From contig NZ_JAHXBG010000011.1 of the NCBI RefSeq assembly GCF_020103725.1, positions 124,001-188,000 of the forward strand: a stretch of DNA of 64,000 nt, in the 5' to 3' direction. The notes below the pieces were generated by a model. The model saw only the letters and a program-made list of their open reading frames with translations, did no database searches and was not told where the DNA came from. The stretch's first letter is position 1. The number at the start of each line of letters is the position of its first letter. Positions 7,438 through 15,727 of the stretch are shown piece after piece. The stretch is from Hyalangium gracile. Lineage in GTDB: Bacteria > Myxococcota > Myxococcia > Myxococcales > Myxococcaceae. The position numbers were made by a program, and so were the translations under genes.

Positions 7438-10002
7438 TTACTGGCAGGAGGCGCGGTCGTTCAGCACGTTGAGGTGGCCCTCCGCCGTGCCCGTCATCGA
7501 CACGGCGTAGATGCCTCCATCCCAGTTCCCGTTGTTGAAGGTGACATCGGCATGGGGGGCCAGCAGCGTGCCCCAGATGCCGATGCTGCTGGCATGGAAG
7601 GTCGTCGCCTCCGGGAGGTTGTAGAGGATGCCGTGGGCATCGATGCCTCCGCTCATCGTGATGCCCATGTTCGAGAGCGTGGCGGTGGTGCCTCGGATGT
7701 TGATGATCGCCAGCGAGCCGGCTGGCGCGCGGATGTCCAGCTGGTTGAGGCCGTTCAAGGCGCTGCCCTGCACCTCGAAGACGTTCACCTTGGGGTTCGT
7801 GCCGCTCAGCGAGAGCAGGTGGTAGCCCCCGGACGAGCGCGTCGCCGTGCCCGTGGGAGTCAGGGCCGCGAGCTGGGCGGACAGGCTGCGCAACTGGGTG
7901 AAGCGGGCGGCGAAGTCGATGGGCGCGCCGCGCGACAGGGTGCCCCGGTGGAAGGTGACGCCCCCGCCCGTGCTGTAGGCGCCTCCATAGAAGGCCTCAC
8001 CCCAGACGCTGCCGCTGGTGAGGTTCAGGTTGCCTCCCGCCACCAGGAGCCGGGAGACGTTGTTGTTCGGCAGGTCCTCGCCCACCGAGAAGCTCATCAT
8101 GTGGATGTTGCCGCCTGCCGCGACCTTGCCCCGCACGTCCATGCCTCCGGTGTAGTTGCGCAGCACGAAGAGGGTGTAGTCGCTCAGCCGGATCTCGGTG
8201 CCCACGATCGAGACCCTGCGAGAGGCCGTGGCCACGCGGCCCCCTCGGTCCGCCACCCGGTACGAGAGCGTGTACTGACCCGGGACGGAGGTGTTCACGT
8301 TGCCGGAGGTGACGATCCGCGAGGTGATGTCGCCTTCGCACTGATCGTGGGCCGTGGCGCCCGGCTCGACGAAGGGCGCTCCGCACACCAGGGACAGGGA
8401 GGGGGAACCCTGGAGGGTCAAGGCAGGGGGGAGCGTGTCGGCCACCGTGACCGTGACGACGGCTGGAGCGGAGCGGTTGCCGGCCGCATCCGTCGCGACA
8501 TAGCTCAGCGTGTAACCGGGAGCAGGGCGTGGCTCTCCCAGGTTCACCGAGCCGCTCACGGTGATGCTGCTCTGGGGCAGGGGGCCGTCGCAGGGATCGC
8601 TCGCGGTGGCCCCTGGCGGGGTGAAGGTGGCTCCCGCGGTGCACTCCCGTGACAGGTTCGGCGGCCCGCTGACGGTGAGCGTCGGCGGCACCTTGTCCAG
8701 CACCTCCACCACGCCCGAGCAGCTCGCGGCGTGGTTCGCCCGATCCGTGCACGTCAGCGTCACCGTCGTCGTGCCGATGTCATAGGGGCCCTCCGGGCTC
8801 TGCGTGCAGCCCACCAGGTCGCCATCCGGATCGCTGGAGCCTTCGTTGATGTCCGCGGGCAAGCCACAGGTGAGCGTCGCGGTGACCGTCACGTTCCGGC
8901 AGAGGGCCACCGGCGGGTGGGAGCCGCTCGGCAACTGGGGGCGCTTGCAGAACGAGGTGCACGTCCCGATGGTGGCGTTGGCGTCGCCGGTGCGGCCGTT
9001 CTTGATGCCCTCGTCGCACTCTTCGCCGTGGACGGTGTCCACCACGCCGTCTCCGCACCAGTTGTTCCGGCATGACCACGAGCACGTCTCCCTGGCCGGC
9101 TGTCCGGAGACCGCGGGCGCCCCGTTGAGCAGATCGCCCAGGTCGCACTCCTCGCCCGTCATCGGATCGGGCGTGCCGCAGCCGGCACTCTGCGCCGCGG
9201 CGCCTCGCACCACCAGGTAGGGCGTGCCCACCTCGGGCCGCGCCTCGCCCTCGCTGTAGTCCAGGTAGGTGCGCTGGCCCGGGATGGGGGCTCCCGTCGA
9301 GCTCTTCGCGAGCGCCGCGAACGCGAAGGTGTGCTCCGGGTAGGTGGTGAACACCGAGCGCGCCGCGCACCCATCACCCGAGAGCATGTCGTCCGTCAGG
9401 CCGTCCGAGAGCAGGGAGGGAGACATCTGGAACAGGTGCCCGCTGTCGGCGCAGCCTTGCACGCCCGTCACCCGGAAGGTGCCGAAGGGCTCCAGGAGCG
9501 GCACCGCCGTGTCGGGCGGGGCGCTCTGATAGGCGCAGCCCAGGGCGATGTACATCGCGGTCAGGTACTGAGGAGAGTCGAGCACGAAGTGGATCGCGCG
9601 CTCGACCAGCTCCTCGGTGCCGTTGGAGGTCGGGTCCGTCGCCAGGAGCGCGACGTTGCCGTCGACGATGGCTCCCCAGGCCGAGCGGCTGTCGATGGCG
9701 GCCTGGAACGCGTCCGTGCCGCTCTGACACGCCGCATCGCCGATGACGAGGGCTCGGTAGGTCATGAACTGCTCGGCCGACATGGCCCGCCACTGCGACG
9801 GGGTGACGACGTGGACCTCCGAGCCATAGAAGCGGCCCGCCGCCACCGCCTCGCGGCTCCGAAGGCCGCCGCTGACGCTGCTGGCGAGGATCAGCACCTT
9901 GTTGGTGCTCCGGCTGAAGGGCTCGATGTCCCGCTCTCCACAGGACAGAGCCATGACGGCAACCACGAGCGCCCATGCGCGCCCCATGGAACTGAGTCCC
10001 AT
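7438..10002 (-). CDS. lipoprotein with HYR/Ig-like domains and a choice-of-anchor-A C-terminus
   Basis: This 854-residue exported lipoprotein has signal MGRAWALVVAVMALS and lipid Cys21. Residues about 30-260 form an alpha/beta domain I do not recognise (NKVLILAS..., Rossmann-like pattern). Next come two Cys-rich myxobacterial repeats with CGDGVVDTVHGEECDEG, then three HYR/DUF5011-type beta domains (about 410-620; ECTAGATFTPPGATASDPC, VCGAPFVEPGATAHDQC). The C-terminus from about 640 opens with LSDYTLFVLRNYTGGMDVRGKVAAGGN, as in the choice-of-anchor-A family of surface adhesin-like proteins. I use ATG 10002, preceded by GAAGGGG; ATG 9987 is a weaker alternative. A role in the cell envelope or in adhesion is inferred from architecture only. 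Confidence 0.85.
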   Translation of the reverse strand: MGLSSMGRAWALVVAVMALSCGERDIEPFSRSTNKVLILASSVSGGLRSREAVAAGRFYGSEVHVVTPSQWRAMSAEQFMTYRALVIGDAACQSGTDAFQAAIDSRSAWGAIVDGNVALLATDPTSNGTEELVERAIHFVLDSPQYLTAMYIALGCAYQSAPPDTAVPLLEPFGTFRVTGVQGCADSGHLFQMSPSLLSDGLTDDMLSGDGCAARSVFTTYPEHTFAFAALAKSSTGAPIPGQRTYLDYSEGEARPEVGTPYLVVRGAAAQSAGCGTPDPMTGEECDLGDLLNGAPAVSGQPARETCSWSCRNNWCGDGVVDTVHGEECDEGIKNGRTGDANATIGTCTSFCKRPQLPSGSHPPVALCRNVTVTATLTCGLPADINEGSSDPDGDLVGCTQSPEGPYDIGTTTVTLTCTDRANHAASCSGVVEVLDKVPPTLTVSGPPNLSRECTAGATFTPPGATASDPCDGPLPQSSITVSGSVNLGEPRPAPGYTLSYVATDAAGNRSAPAVVTVTVADTLPPALTLQGSPSLSLVCGAPFVEPGATAHDQCEGDITSRIVTSGNVNTSVPGQYTLSYRVADRGGRVATASRRVSIVGTEIRLSDYTLFVLRNYTGGMDVRGKVAAGGNIHMMSFSVGEDLPNNNVSRLLVAGGNLNLTSGSVWGEAFYGGAYSTGGGVTFHRGTLSRGAPIDFAARFTQLRSLSAQLAALTPTGTATRSSGGYHLLSLSGTNPKVNVFEVQGSALNGLNQLDIRAPAGSLAIINIRGTTATLSNMGITMSGGIDAHGILYNLPEATTFHASSIGIWGTLLAPHADVTFNNGNWDGGIYAVSMTGTAEGHLNVLNDRASCQ

Positions 10003-10127
10003 GCTGAGCCCCTTCGCTGCGGCGGACCCCGACAGTCCGCTCCGGGGGGGATGATACGCGAGATTCACCGCGCCGGAGCGTCCGTCCGAGGCCCGACCGC
10101 CGGGGCAGGGGGTGCGGCCGGATAGTA

Positions 10128-10179
10128 CACAACCCATCCGGTAGTGTGGTATCTGCACAACCCGTTACCACCCATCCGG
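10128..10179. promoter_or_regulatory. repeat-rich divergent promoter region
   Basis: Between the divergent genes at 10002 and 10211, CACAACCC occurs at 10128-10135 and 10156-10163, and CCCATCCGG at 10133-10141 and 10171-10179. GTGGTA (10146-10151) and TACCAC (10166-10171) form an inverted repeat. The clustering suggests operator sites for an unknown regulator of one or both genes. Confidence 0.4.
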
Positions 10180-10194
10180 AGGAGCACTCCTCCG
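10177..10194. promoter_or_regulatory. perfect 18-bp palindrome upstream of the Atl gene
   Basis: CGGAGGAG at 10177-10184, two loop bases, then CTCCTCCG at 10187-10194. The palindrome ends 16 bases before ATG 10211. The real ribosome site (ACAGGAG) lies between it and the start. It could be an operator or an RNA hairpin in the 5' leader. Confidence 0.5.
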
Positions 10195-10210
10195 CGCGAC
10201 AGGAGCAGTC

Positions 10211-10612
10211 ATGCCCCCCACTGACGAGCGGGACTACTACGAGCGCATCTACAAGGTCGTGAACCAGATTCCCCGAGGCAAGGTGGCCACCTACGGGGAC
10301 GTCGCCGCCATCGTGGGAGATGGGTGCGACGGCCGAATCGTCGGCCACGCGCTGGGAGCGCTGGGGCCGCGCTCGGTCCAGGTGGCCTGGCAGCGCGTCC
10401 TCGGCCGCAATGGGAAGATCACCACCTCCGGCCTCCATCAGACAGACAAGCTGGCCGCCGAGGGCGTCGAGTTCGACGAGCGGGGCTACGTCCTCATGAA
10501 CCGCTGCCACTGGGAGGGGCCCACCGAGGAGTGGGCCCTGGCCAACGGCTTCCAGATGCTGCCCAAGGGCGGCGCGACCGACGAGCCGGACAACCAGCTC
10601 AGCCTGTTCTGA
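10211..10612 (+). CDS. atl: alkyltransferase-like (Atl) protein, MGMT family
   Basis: This 133-residue protein has the MGMT C-terminal DNA-binding fold: IPRGKVATYGDVAAIVG is the conserved helix-turn-helix entry, and GHALGALGPRSVQVAWQRVLGRNGKI is the active-site segment. In true O6-alkylguanine transferases this segment reads P-C-H-R-V. Here the Cys position is Trp60 (A-W-Q-R-V), as in Atl proteins, so it should bind alkylated guanine without repairing it directly. Known Atl proteins flag lesions for nucleotide excision repair. The start at ATG 10211 is supported by AGGAG eight bases upstream. The palindrome at 10177-10194 may regulate it. The C-terminus ends in NQLSLF. Confidence 0.9.
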   Translation: MPPTDERDYYERIYKVVNQIPRGKVATYGDVAAIVGDGCDGRIVGHALGALGPRSVQVAWQRVLGRNGKITTSGLHQTDKLAAEGVEFDERGYVLMNRCHWEGPTEEWALANGFQMLPKGGATDEPDNQLSLF

Positions 10613-10659
10613 GGCGGAAAACCGAGGGTCCCCGAGGCGACTCGTGGGATTCTCGGCGC

Positions 10660-11814
10660 ATGACCGAGATCGAGACCATCGAGTCCTTCGAGCGGCACCT
10701 GCGCAGCGGGGCCTCTCTGCGCGGTGTGGTCCTCCAGGGGCTGGATCTGCGCGGCTACACCCGGGAGCTCGCCTCCGTCGTGCTGGCGGGCTCCGTCTTC
10801 CTGGGCTGTCAGCTCGAGCAGGAGTCCGTGCAGGCCGCGCTCGCGCAGGGCGCCATGGTCTTCCCGCCCTTCCTGGGGCTGCCCTACCTGCCGTATCGCA
10901 GCGGCCTCTACTCGACCGAGGAGCTCTACGCCGGGTTCGATCCGTCCCGGCCCGAGAGCTACGCCGACACCCTGGACGCGCGCATCTATGCCCACTGGAG
11001 CGCGCAGGGCCGGGCGCACCCGGTCTCGATCGTGGAGGCGCTGGCGCAGCGGCTGCACGACCACGCCATCACCGACGCGATGGAGGAGCTGTTGGCCGGC
11101 GGGGGGAAGCACCGCAAGGTGGTGGCCATCATGGGCGGCCACTCCATGCTCCGAGGCCAGCCGGACTACCGGGGCGTGGCGGTGCTCGCCCGGGAGCTGA
11201 CGCGCCACGGCTTCTTCATGGCGAGCGGCGGCGGCCCCGGCGCCATGGAGGCCACCCATGTGGGGGCCTGGTTCGCTCGCCGCGGCGAGGCGGAGCTGGA
11301 CGCGGCGCTGGCCATCCTCGCCCGGGCGCCGAGCTACAAGGATCGGGAGTGGCTCTCTCGGGCCTTCGAGGTGCGCGCCGCCTTCCCGCTGAGCGCGGAG
11401 GATCGCCCGGCCTGTGCCAGCCTGGGCATCCCCACCTTCCACTACGGCCACGAGCCGCCCAACGCCTTCGCCACCCACGTGGCCAAGTACTTCGCCAACA
11501 GCGTGCGCGAGGAGGGCCTGATCACCATCGCGAAGGCGGGCATCGTCTACTCCCCCGGGAGCGCGGGCACCATCCAGGAGATCTTCCAGGACGCCTGCCA
11601 GAACCACTACAACACCGTGGGCGTGGTCAGCCCCATGATCTTCCTGGGGCGCGAGTTCTGGACGCGCACCCGCCCCATCTACCCGCTGCTGGAGCAGCTC
11701 GCCCAGGGGCAGGAGTACGCGCGCTTCCTGCGCATCACCGACTCGCTGGAGGAGATCGTCCAGGCGTTGGAGGAGTACGACCGCTTCCACACCCTGAGCA
11801 CGATTCCCCGCTGA
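10660..11814 (+). CDS. LOG-like Rossmann nucleotide-binding protein with a pentapeptide-like N-terminus
   Basis: This is a 384-residue protein. The C-terminal two-thirds carry the lysine-decarboxylase-like/LOG fold: GGGPGAMEA at 190-198 and S-P-G-S-A-G-T-I-Q-E at 298-307. These match the nucleotide-binding loop and the PGGxGTxxE signature, except that the second Gly of the latter is Ser. LOG enzymes are phosphoribohydrolases that release cytokinin-type bases from nucleotides; related proteins cleave other nucleotides. Residues about 15-50 (LRGVVLQGLDLRGYT...VVLAGSVFLGCQL) resemble a short pentapeptide-repeat beta helix. The protein is larger than typical LOG (about 190-250 residues). It begins 47 bases after atl on the same strand, so co-transcription is possible. 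The true substrate is unknown. Confidence 0.8.
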   Translation: MTEIETIESFERHLRSGASLRGVVLQGLDLRGYTRELASVVLAGSVFLGCQLEQESVQAALAQGAMVFPPFLGLPYLPYRSGLYSTEELYAGFDPSRPESYADTLDARIYAHWSAQGRAHPVSIVEALAQRLHDHAITDAMEELLAGGGKHRKVVAIMGGHSMLRGQPDYRGVAVLARELTRHGFFMASGGGPGAMEATHVGAWFARRGEAELDAALAILARAPSYKDREWLSRAFEVRAAFPLSAEDRPACASLGIPTFHYGHEPPNAFATHVAKYFANSVREEGLITIAKAGIVYSPGSAGTIQEIFQDACQNHYNTVGVVSPMIFLGREFWTRTRPIYPLLEQLAQGQEYARFLRITDSLEEIVQALEEYDRFHTLSTIPR

Positions 11815-11962
11815 GCGCCCGCGGGCTCGCGGGAGGGGTTGCAGGCTCCTGACGGTCATCCCTGATAGCGGCGCGTGCAGCTTTGGCCGTGGCCCGGCCG
11901 CGAGCTGCCGGAAGTTCCGCTGTGTGCCCATCTGGTGCCAGTGAGAGGTATGGTCCGCCGCC

Positions 11963-12688
11963 ATGCCAACTCCTCACATTTCCGCCGCACCGGGAGACTT
12001 CGCCGAAGTGGTGTTGATGCCCGGAGATCCGCTCCGAGCTCGCTACATCGCCGAGCGCTTCCTGCAGGACGCCCGCCAGGTCACCGCGGTGCGCAACATG
12101 TACGGCTACACCGGCACCTTCCAGGGCCGGAGGCTCTCGGTGATGGGCCATGGGATGGGCATCCCCTCCCTGTCCATCTACGCCACCGAGCTCATCAAGG
12201 AGTACGGAGCCAAGGTGCTCATCCGCGTCGGCAGCTGCGGGGCCATCCGGAAGGACGTGCCCATGCGGAGCGTCATCGTCGCGACGGGGGCCGGCACGGA
12301 CTCGAAGGTCAACCGCATGCGGCTCTTGGATCATGACTTCCCGGCCGTGGCGGACTTCACCCTGGCCCGGAGGGCCGTGGAGGCGGCCGAGCGGCGCGGC
12401 AAGGCGGTGCGCGTGGGCTCCGTCTTCTCCACGGACTTCTTCTACCACCCGCAGACCCAGCTCCTGGACGTGGTCGAGCGCATGGGGATGCTGGCCGTGG
12501 AGATGGAGGTGGCCGGGCTCTACGGCGTGGCCGCCGAGTTCGGGGCCCGGGCGCTCGCGCTGCTCACGGTGTCCGATCAGATCCGCCTGGGACAGAGCCT
12601 GACGCCGGAGGAGCGGCAGCTCACGTTCGATGAAATGATCGAGGTGGCGCTGGACGTCGTCGTCGCCGAGAGCGGCTCCGGCGCCTGA
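11963..12688 (+). CDS. deoD: purine nucleoside phosphorylase, DeoD type
   Basis: This 241-residue enzyme aligns along its whole length with the hexameric DeoD family. It begins [26 protein letters not shown], containing the conserved His5 and phosphate-binding Gly/Arg loop. It also has [39 protein letters not shown] and TVSDQIR, the last with the catalytic Asp. DeoD reversibly phosphorolyses purine (deoxy)nucleosides to base and (deoxy)ribose-1-phosphate in the cytoplasm for salvage. The start is ATG 11963; the 148-base upstream gap gives it its own promoter region. It converges on the next gene with only six bases between stops. Codon use is typical: all 30 codons from 12221 to 12310 end in G or C. 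Confidence 0.96.
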   Translation: MPTPHISAAPGDFAEVVLMPGDPLRARYIAERFLQDARQVTAVRNMYGYTGTFQGRRLSVMGHGMGIPSLSIYATELIKEYGAKVLIRVGSCGAIRKDVPMRSVIVATGAGTDSKVNRMRLLDHDFPAVADFTLARRAVEAAERRGKAVRVGSVFSTDFFYHPQTQLLDVVERMGMLAVEMEVAGLYGVAAEFGARALALLTVSDQIRLGQSLTPEERQLTFDEMIEVALDVVVAESGSGA

Positions 12689-12694
12689 GCGCCC

Positions 12695-13975
12695 TCACTC
12701 GGGTTCGGACTGCGTGTCGCTCGAGGTGTACTCGGGCGCCGTGGGGGCCTCGCGTCCCCAGGGACCGGGCTCCTTGAGCACCCAGCGCCGGGCGAGCTCA
12801 TCGCCCGCTCGGCGCAGCAGCCGGTCGGCCCGGGCGTAGTCCGGGTGTTCGGGCAGGGGGCTCTTGTCGCGGGCCGCCTCGAGCTCTGGGGCAAGCGCCT
12901 CGGCATCCCGGAGCACCTCGTCCAGAGCGACCCGGCCATTCTTGATGTCGAGCAGCCGCTCGCGCAGCGCGCCCGTGGCCTCGAAGACGGGGGCACCGTC
13001 GCGCAGCCAGCCCGTGGCCAGGGCAATGAGCCGGAGCAGGTTGTAGGCGTTTTTGGGCCGCAGCTCCCGAGAGTCGGGCGGGCGCCGGCCACCGCCGCGG
13101 GCGTAGCGGGTGAGCGCCGCGAAGTCGTTGGCCTCGATGAGCCCCTGGTCCGACAGCGAGCGGTAGAGCTGCTTGATGTACGTCTTGGCCGCGAGGATGC
13201 CATCCTCGACGGTGGGGGCCTGGCGCGGCGAGTGCTTCGCCAGCCGGCGGGCCACCTCGTCCAGGTCCGGAGCGGGTTCCTCGCAGAGCCAGTCGAGGAC
13301 GAGATCGCGGTGCTCGGCCAGGCGCTGCGAACTGGACAGCTTGTGGAGCTGGCTCAGGGCGTAGCGGCCGAAGCTGCCGAAGATGTTGCGGGACACGAAG
13401 GCTTCGCGCTCGGCGAGCATCCACTCGCCGAGGACGTCCTGGGCTCTGACGGATGGGACGAAGAGCAGCTCCAGCGTGTTGGGATCGGCGCGGAGCGCCT
13501 GATCGATGGCCTTGCGGTACTCCCAGTAGGTGGTGCTGCCATCGGCGCTGACGAGATCCCGTGGCACCTCACCCAGCCCCCACGTCCACGACAGAGGCAG
13601 GGCGAAGACACCACGCGCGTCCGTGTCCGAGCCCTCGTGGGCGAGCCCCCAGGCTCGCGAGCCCACGGTGGCCTCGAGCACCACGCAGGGCTGGAGCGCC
13701 TCCCAGGCGGCGGCGCGGCGCAGGGCGAACTGCACCTGACCGGGCTTGCGCGGCACCAGCTCCTCGCGCGCGTACCAGAGCTCGCCCACGCCGACGATCT
13801 GCACGTCGAAGCCGCCGTCGCGGGCGCGGACGACCCGACCCACCATGCCCTGGGGGACGCGGCGCTCTCCGGCCAGGCGAGCGACACGGGTGATGATCTC
13901 CGTGCCATGGGGCAGGGGAACGGAGAGGGGGTCGACGCTCTCGAGACCTTTGATTCGGGGAGTGCCGTGGCTCAT
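12695..13975 (-). CDS. predicted nucleotidyltransferase, Pol-beta superfamily (RlaP-like)
   Basis: This is a 426-residue protein. Residues about 42-78 form a small SH3-like beta module (GMVGRVVRARDGGFDVQIVG). The catalytic signature follows: G105-S-R-A-W-G110 and S116-D-T-D-A-R-G122, the GS...SDxD pattern of nucleotidyltransferases in which the two Asp bind metal. The rest is the helical RlaP/pfam10127 region (DPNTLELLFVP, AYNLLRLIALA). A related family includes YcgL-type predicted RNA nucleotidyltransferases; the substrate here is unknown. The start, ATG 13975, overlaps the stop of the upstream beta-helix gene by four bases (ATGA), so translation is probably coupled. The C-terminus is acidic and disordered. 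Confidence 0.8.
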   Translation of the reverse strand: MSHGTPRIKGLESVDPLSVPLPHGTEIITRVARLAGERRVPQGMVGRVVRARDGGFDVQIVGVGELWYAREELVPRKPGQVQFALRRAAAWEALQPCVVLEATVGSRAWGLAHEGSDTDARGVFALPLSWTWGLGEVPRDLVSADGSTTYWEYRKAIDQALRADPNTLELLFVPSVRAQDVLGEWMLAEREAFVSRNIFGSFGRYALSQLHKLSSSQRLAEHRDLVLDWLCEEPAPDLDEVARRLAKHSPRQAPTVEDGILAAKTYIKQLYRSLSDQGLIEANDFAALTRYARGGGRRPPDSRELRPKNAYNLLRLIALATGWLRDGAPVFEATGALRERLLDIKNGRVALDEVLRDAEALAPELEAARDKSPLPEHPDYARADRLLRRAGDELARRWVLKEPGPWGREAPTAPEYTSSDTQSEPE

Positions 13976-15576
13976 GCGCGTGCCGCCCTCCGTGCGAGGA
14001 CGCCCAGGAGCCCGAGGAGGATCAGCGCGAACGACGCACTGTCCGTGGTGCCACAGCCGCACCCTCCCGAGTCCTCCATGTCATCCGGGAGCCCGGTGCC
14101 ACCATCCGGATTCCCGGTACCACCATCCGAGCCGCTCGGCCCCGTGCCGGAGTCCGGAGTCTGCCCTCCGCCATCGGGCAGGTCCGTTCCTCCATCCTGG
14201 CCACCGCCGCTGGTGCCGAAGCCGAGCGCGCCGATGTCCAGGGTGCTGCCCGTGGGACGGGGCTCGCTGGACTGGTGCTTCACGTACTGGCGAGACAGCG
14301 GGTGGGCGCTCGTCTCGGCCGGGGGCGCGACGGCCTTGCCACGCAGCGGCGAGGAGGTGAGAAGGTGGAAGTCCTGGCCCGCGAGGCTCACGAAACCCGG
14401 GTCGCTCCCCGTGATGTTGCCGCCCGTGTCCACGACCGAGCCCGTGACTGTCGAGAAGGAGGACACATAGCTCGGCTTGTACCAGTTGCCGCCGTGGCGC
14501 AGGGTGCCGGCGCCGCCGAACAGCTCGAGGTTGTTGCCGCTCGCGGTGAGGAAGACGACGTTGCCGGTGACATGGGCCGTCTGGGGCTCACTGGACAGAC
14601 GCACCAGCGTGGTGCGGTCCGTGCGAGTGGAGACGATGGTGTTGTTCCAGAGGTAGAGCGTGCCGCGGTAGGTCGACTCGTTGCCGTTGTCGCCGCCGAA
14701 GTGGACGATCTGCCGGTTGCCCGCGCCATCTGGCTCGACGAGCACGTTGCCGTAGACGAACGTGCGCAGGTAGGACGGATCGGCGCGGAGCGTGGCGCTG
14801 GTGGACTCCACGAGATCGATCTGCCGGTTGCCGCCCTCGATCCAGTTGTACCGGACGACGGTGCCGGCGGAGCGATCCTTGAGGTTGTTGCCCAGGCAGT
14901 TGGCGCACGGCGGGCCGAAGTGGTTGTACTGGTACACGATGCCGAGGGCCTCGGTGTACGTGTTGTGCTCGAGGATGCTGCCCGAGTTGCCGTTGCCGTG
15001 GATGGAGTTGCCCTCGATGAGCACGTCCGTTGTGCTGTTCGCGATGAACAGCCCGTTGCCGTTGTCCTCGAGGACGCAGTTGCGGATGACGATGTGCTCG
15101 CCCTTCTCGATGAAGATGCCGGCGGCGTTGGCGTTGTAGGTGGAGGTGCCGCTGCGGCCGGTGAATGAGCCCCGGGCCCGGCGCAGGTGCAGCCCTTCGA
15201 TGACGATGTAGGCGGGGAGGGTGTCCGCCGGAGTGTTGGAGCCACCGATCTTGATGATGCCGCGCTCCTCGTTCCAGTAGTTGAGCTGGGAGCGGGTGGT
15301 GGCGCCTTCCCCGTGGATGATGGGCCGCTGGCCCTGTGCATCCGGCACGCCACGGACCGTGATGGGTGCTGCCTGGGTTCCCCTGCGGCCGATCACCCAC
15401 TTCTCGGCGTAGGGCGTGGGCCGCGCGTGGATGAAGACGGTATCCCCTGGGCTCAGCGACTCCCAGGGGACATCACCGATATTGGCGTAGGTCTGACTGG
15501 GGCCGACCCGATACTCCGCCGCGGATGCGACCAGTGGCAGTGCAAGCAGGGTGAGGACAGCGGAGAGAGCACGCAT
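13972..15576 (-). CDS. secreted right-handed beta-helix protein with MYXO-CTERM tail
   Basis: This is a 534-residue exported protein. It has a signal peptide (LLALPLVASA) and an entry domain with YRVGPSQTYANIGDVPWESLSPGDTV, typical of parallel beta-helix polysaccharide-acting proteins. About 100-430 is a run of right-handed beta-helix coils (IVIRNCVLEDNGNGLFI, VLIEGNSIHGNGNSG, GTVVRYNWIEGGNRQI). A Gly/Asp/Pro-rich linker (about 455-500) leads to the C-terminal sorting signal SGGCGCGTT, a hydrophobic helix, then RRAARA. That tripartite tail is the MYXO-CTERM signal, which directs proteins to the cell surface after processing. Polysaccharide lyase or binding activity is possible but no catalytic residues are evident. 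It is the first gene of a coupled pair with the nucleotidyltransferase. Confidence 0.88.
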   Translation of the reverse strand: MRALSAVLTLLALPLVASAAEYRVGPSQTYANIGDVPWESLSPGDTVFIHARPTPYAEKWVIGRRGTQAAPITVRGVPDAQGQRPIIHGEGATTRSQLNYWNEERGIIKIGGSNTPADTLPAYIVIEGLHLRRARGSFTGRSGTSTYNANAAGIFIEKGEHIVIRNCVLEDNGNGLFIANSTTDVLIEGNSIHGNGNSGSILEHNTYTEALGIVYQYNHFGPPCANCLGNNLKDRSAGTVVRYNWIEGGNRQIDLVESTSATLRADPSYLRTFVYGNVLVEPDGAGNRQIVHFGGDNGNESTYRGTLYLWNNTIVSTRTDRTTLVRLSSEPQTAHVTGNVVFLTASGNNLELFGGAGTLRHGGNWYKPSYVSSFSTVTGSVVDTGGNITGSDPGFVSLAGQDFHLLTSSPLRGKAVAPPAETSAHPLSRQYVKHQSSEPRPTGSTLDIGALGFGTSGGGQDGGTDLPDGGGQTPDSGTGPSGSDGGTGNPDGGTGLPDDMEDSGGCGCGTTDSASFALILLGLLGVLARRAARA

Positions 15577-15727
15577 GGATCAACCTCCTGGTCGTCAGGC
15601 TAGTCGCTGGCGGCTCCTGCTGGAAACCCCGATTGCACGTGAGCAGCTTCGTGCGCCTGAGGGAGATCGGCCGGGTTCCTGGTCTCGTTGAGTGCGTGAG
15701 GCGCGCCGGGGTAAGAGTGTGCGCATC

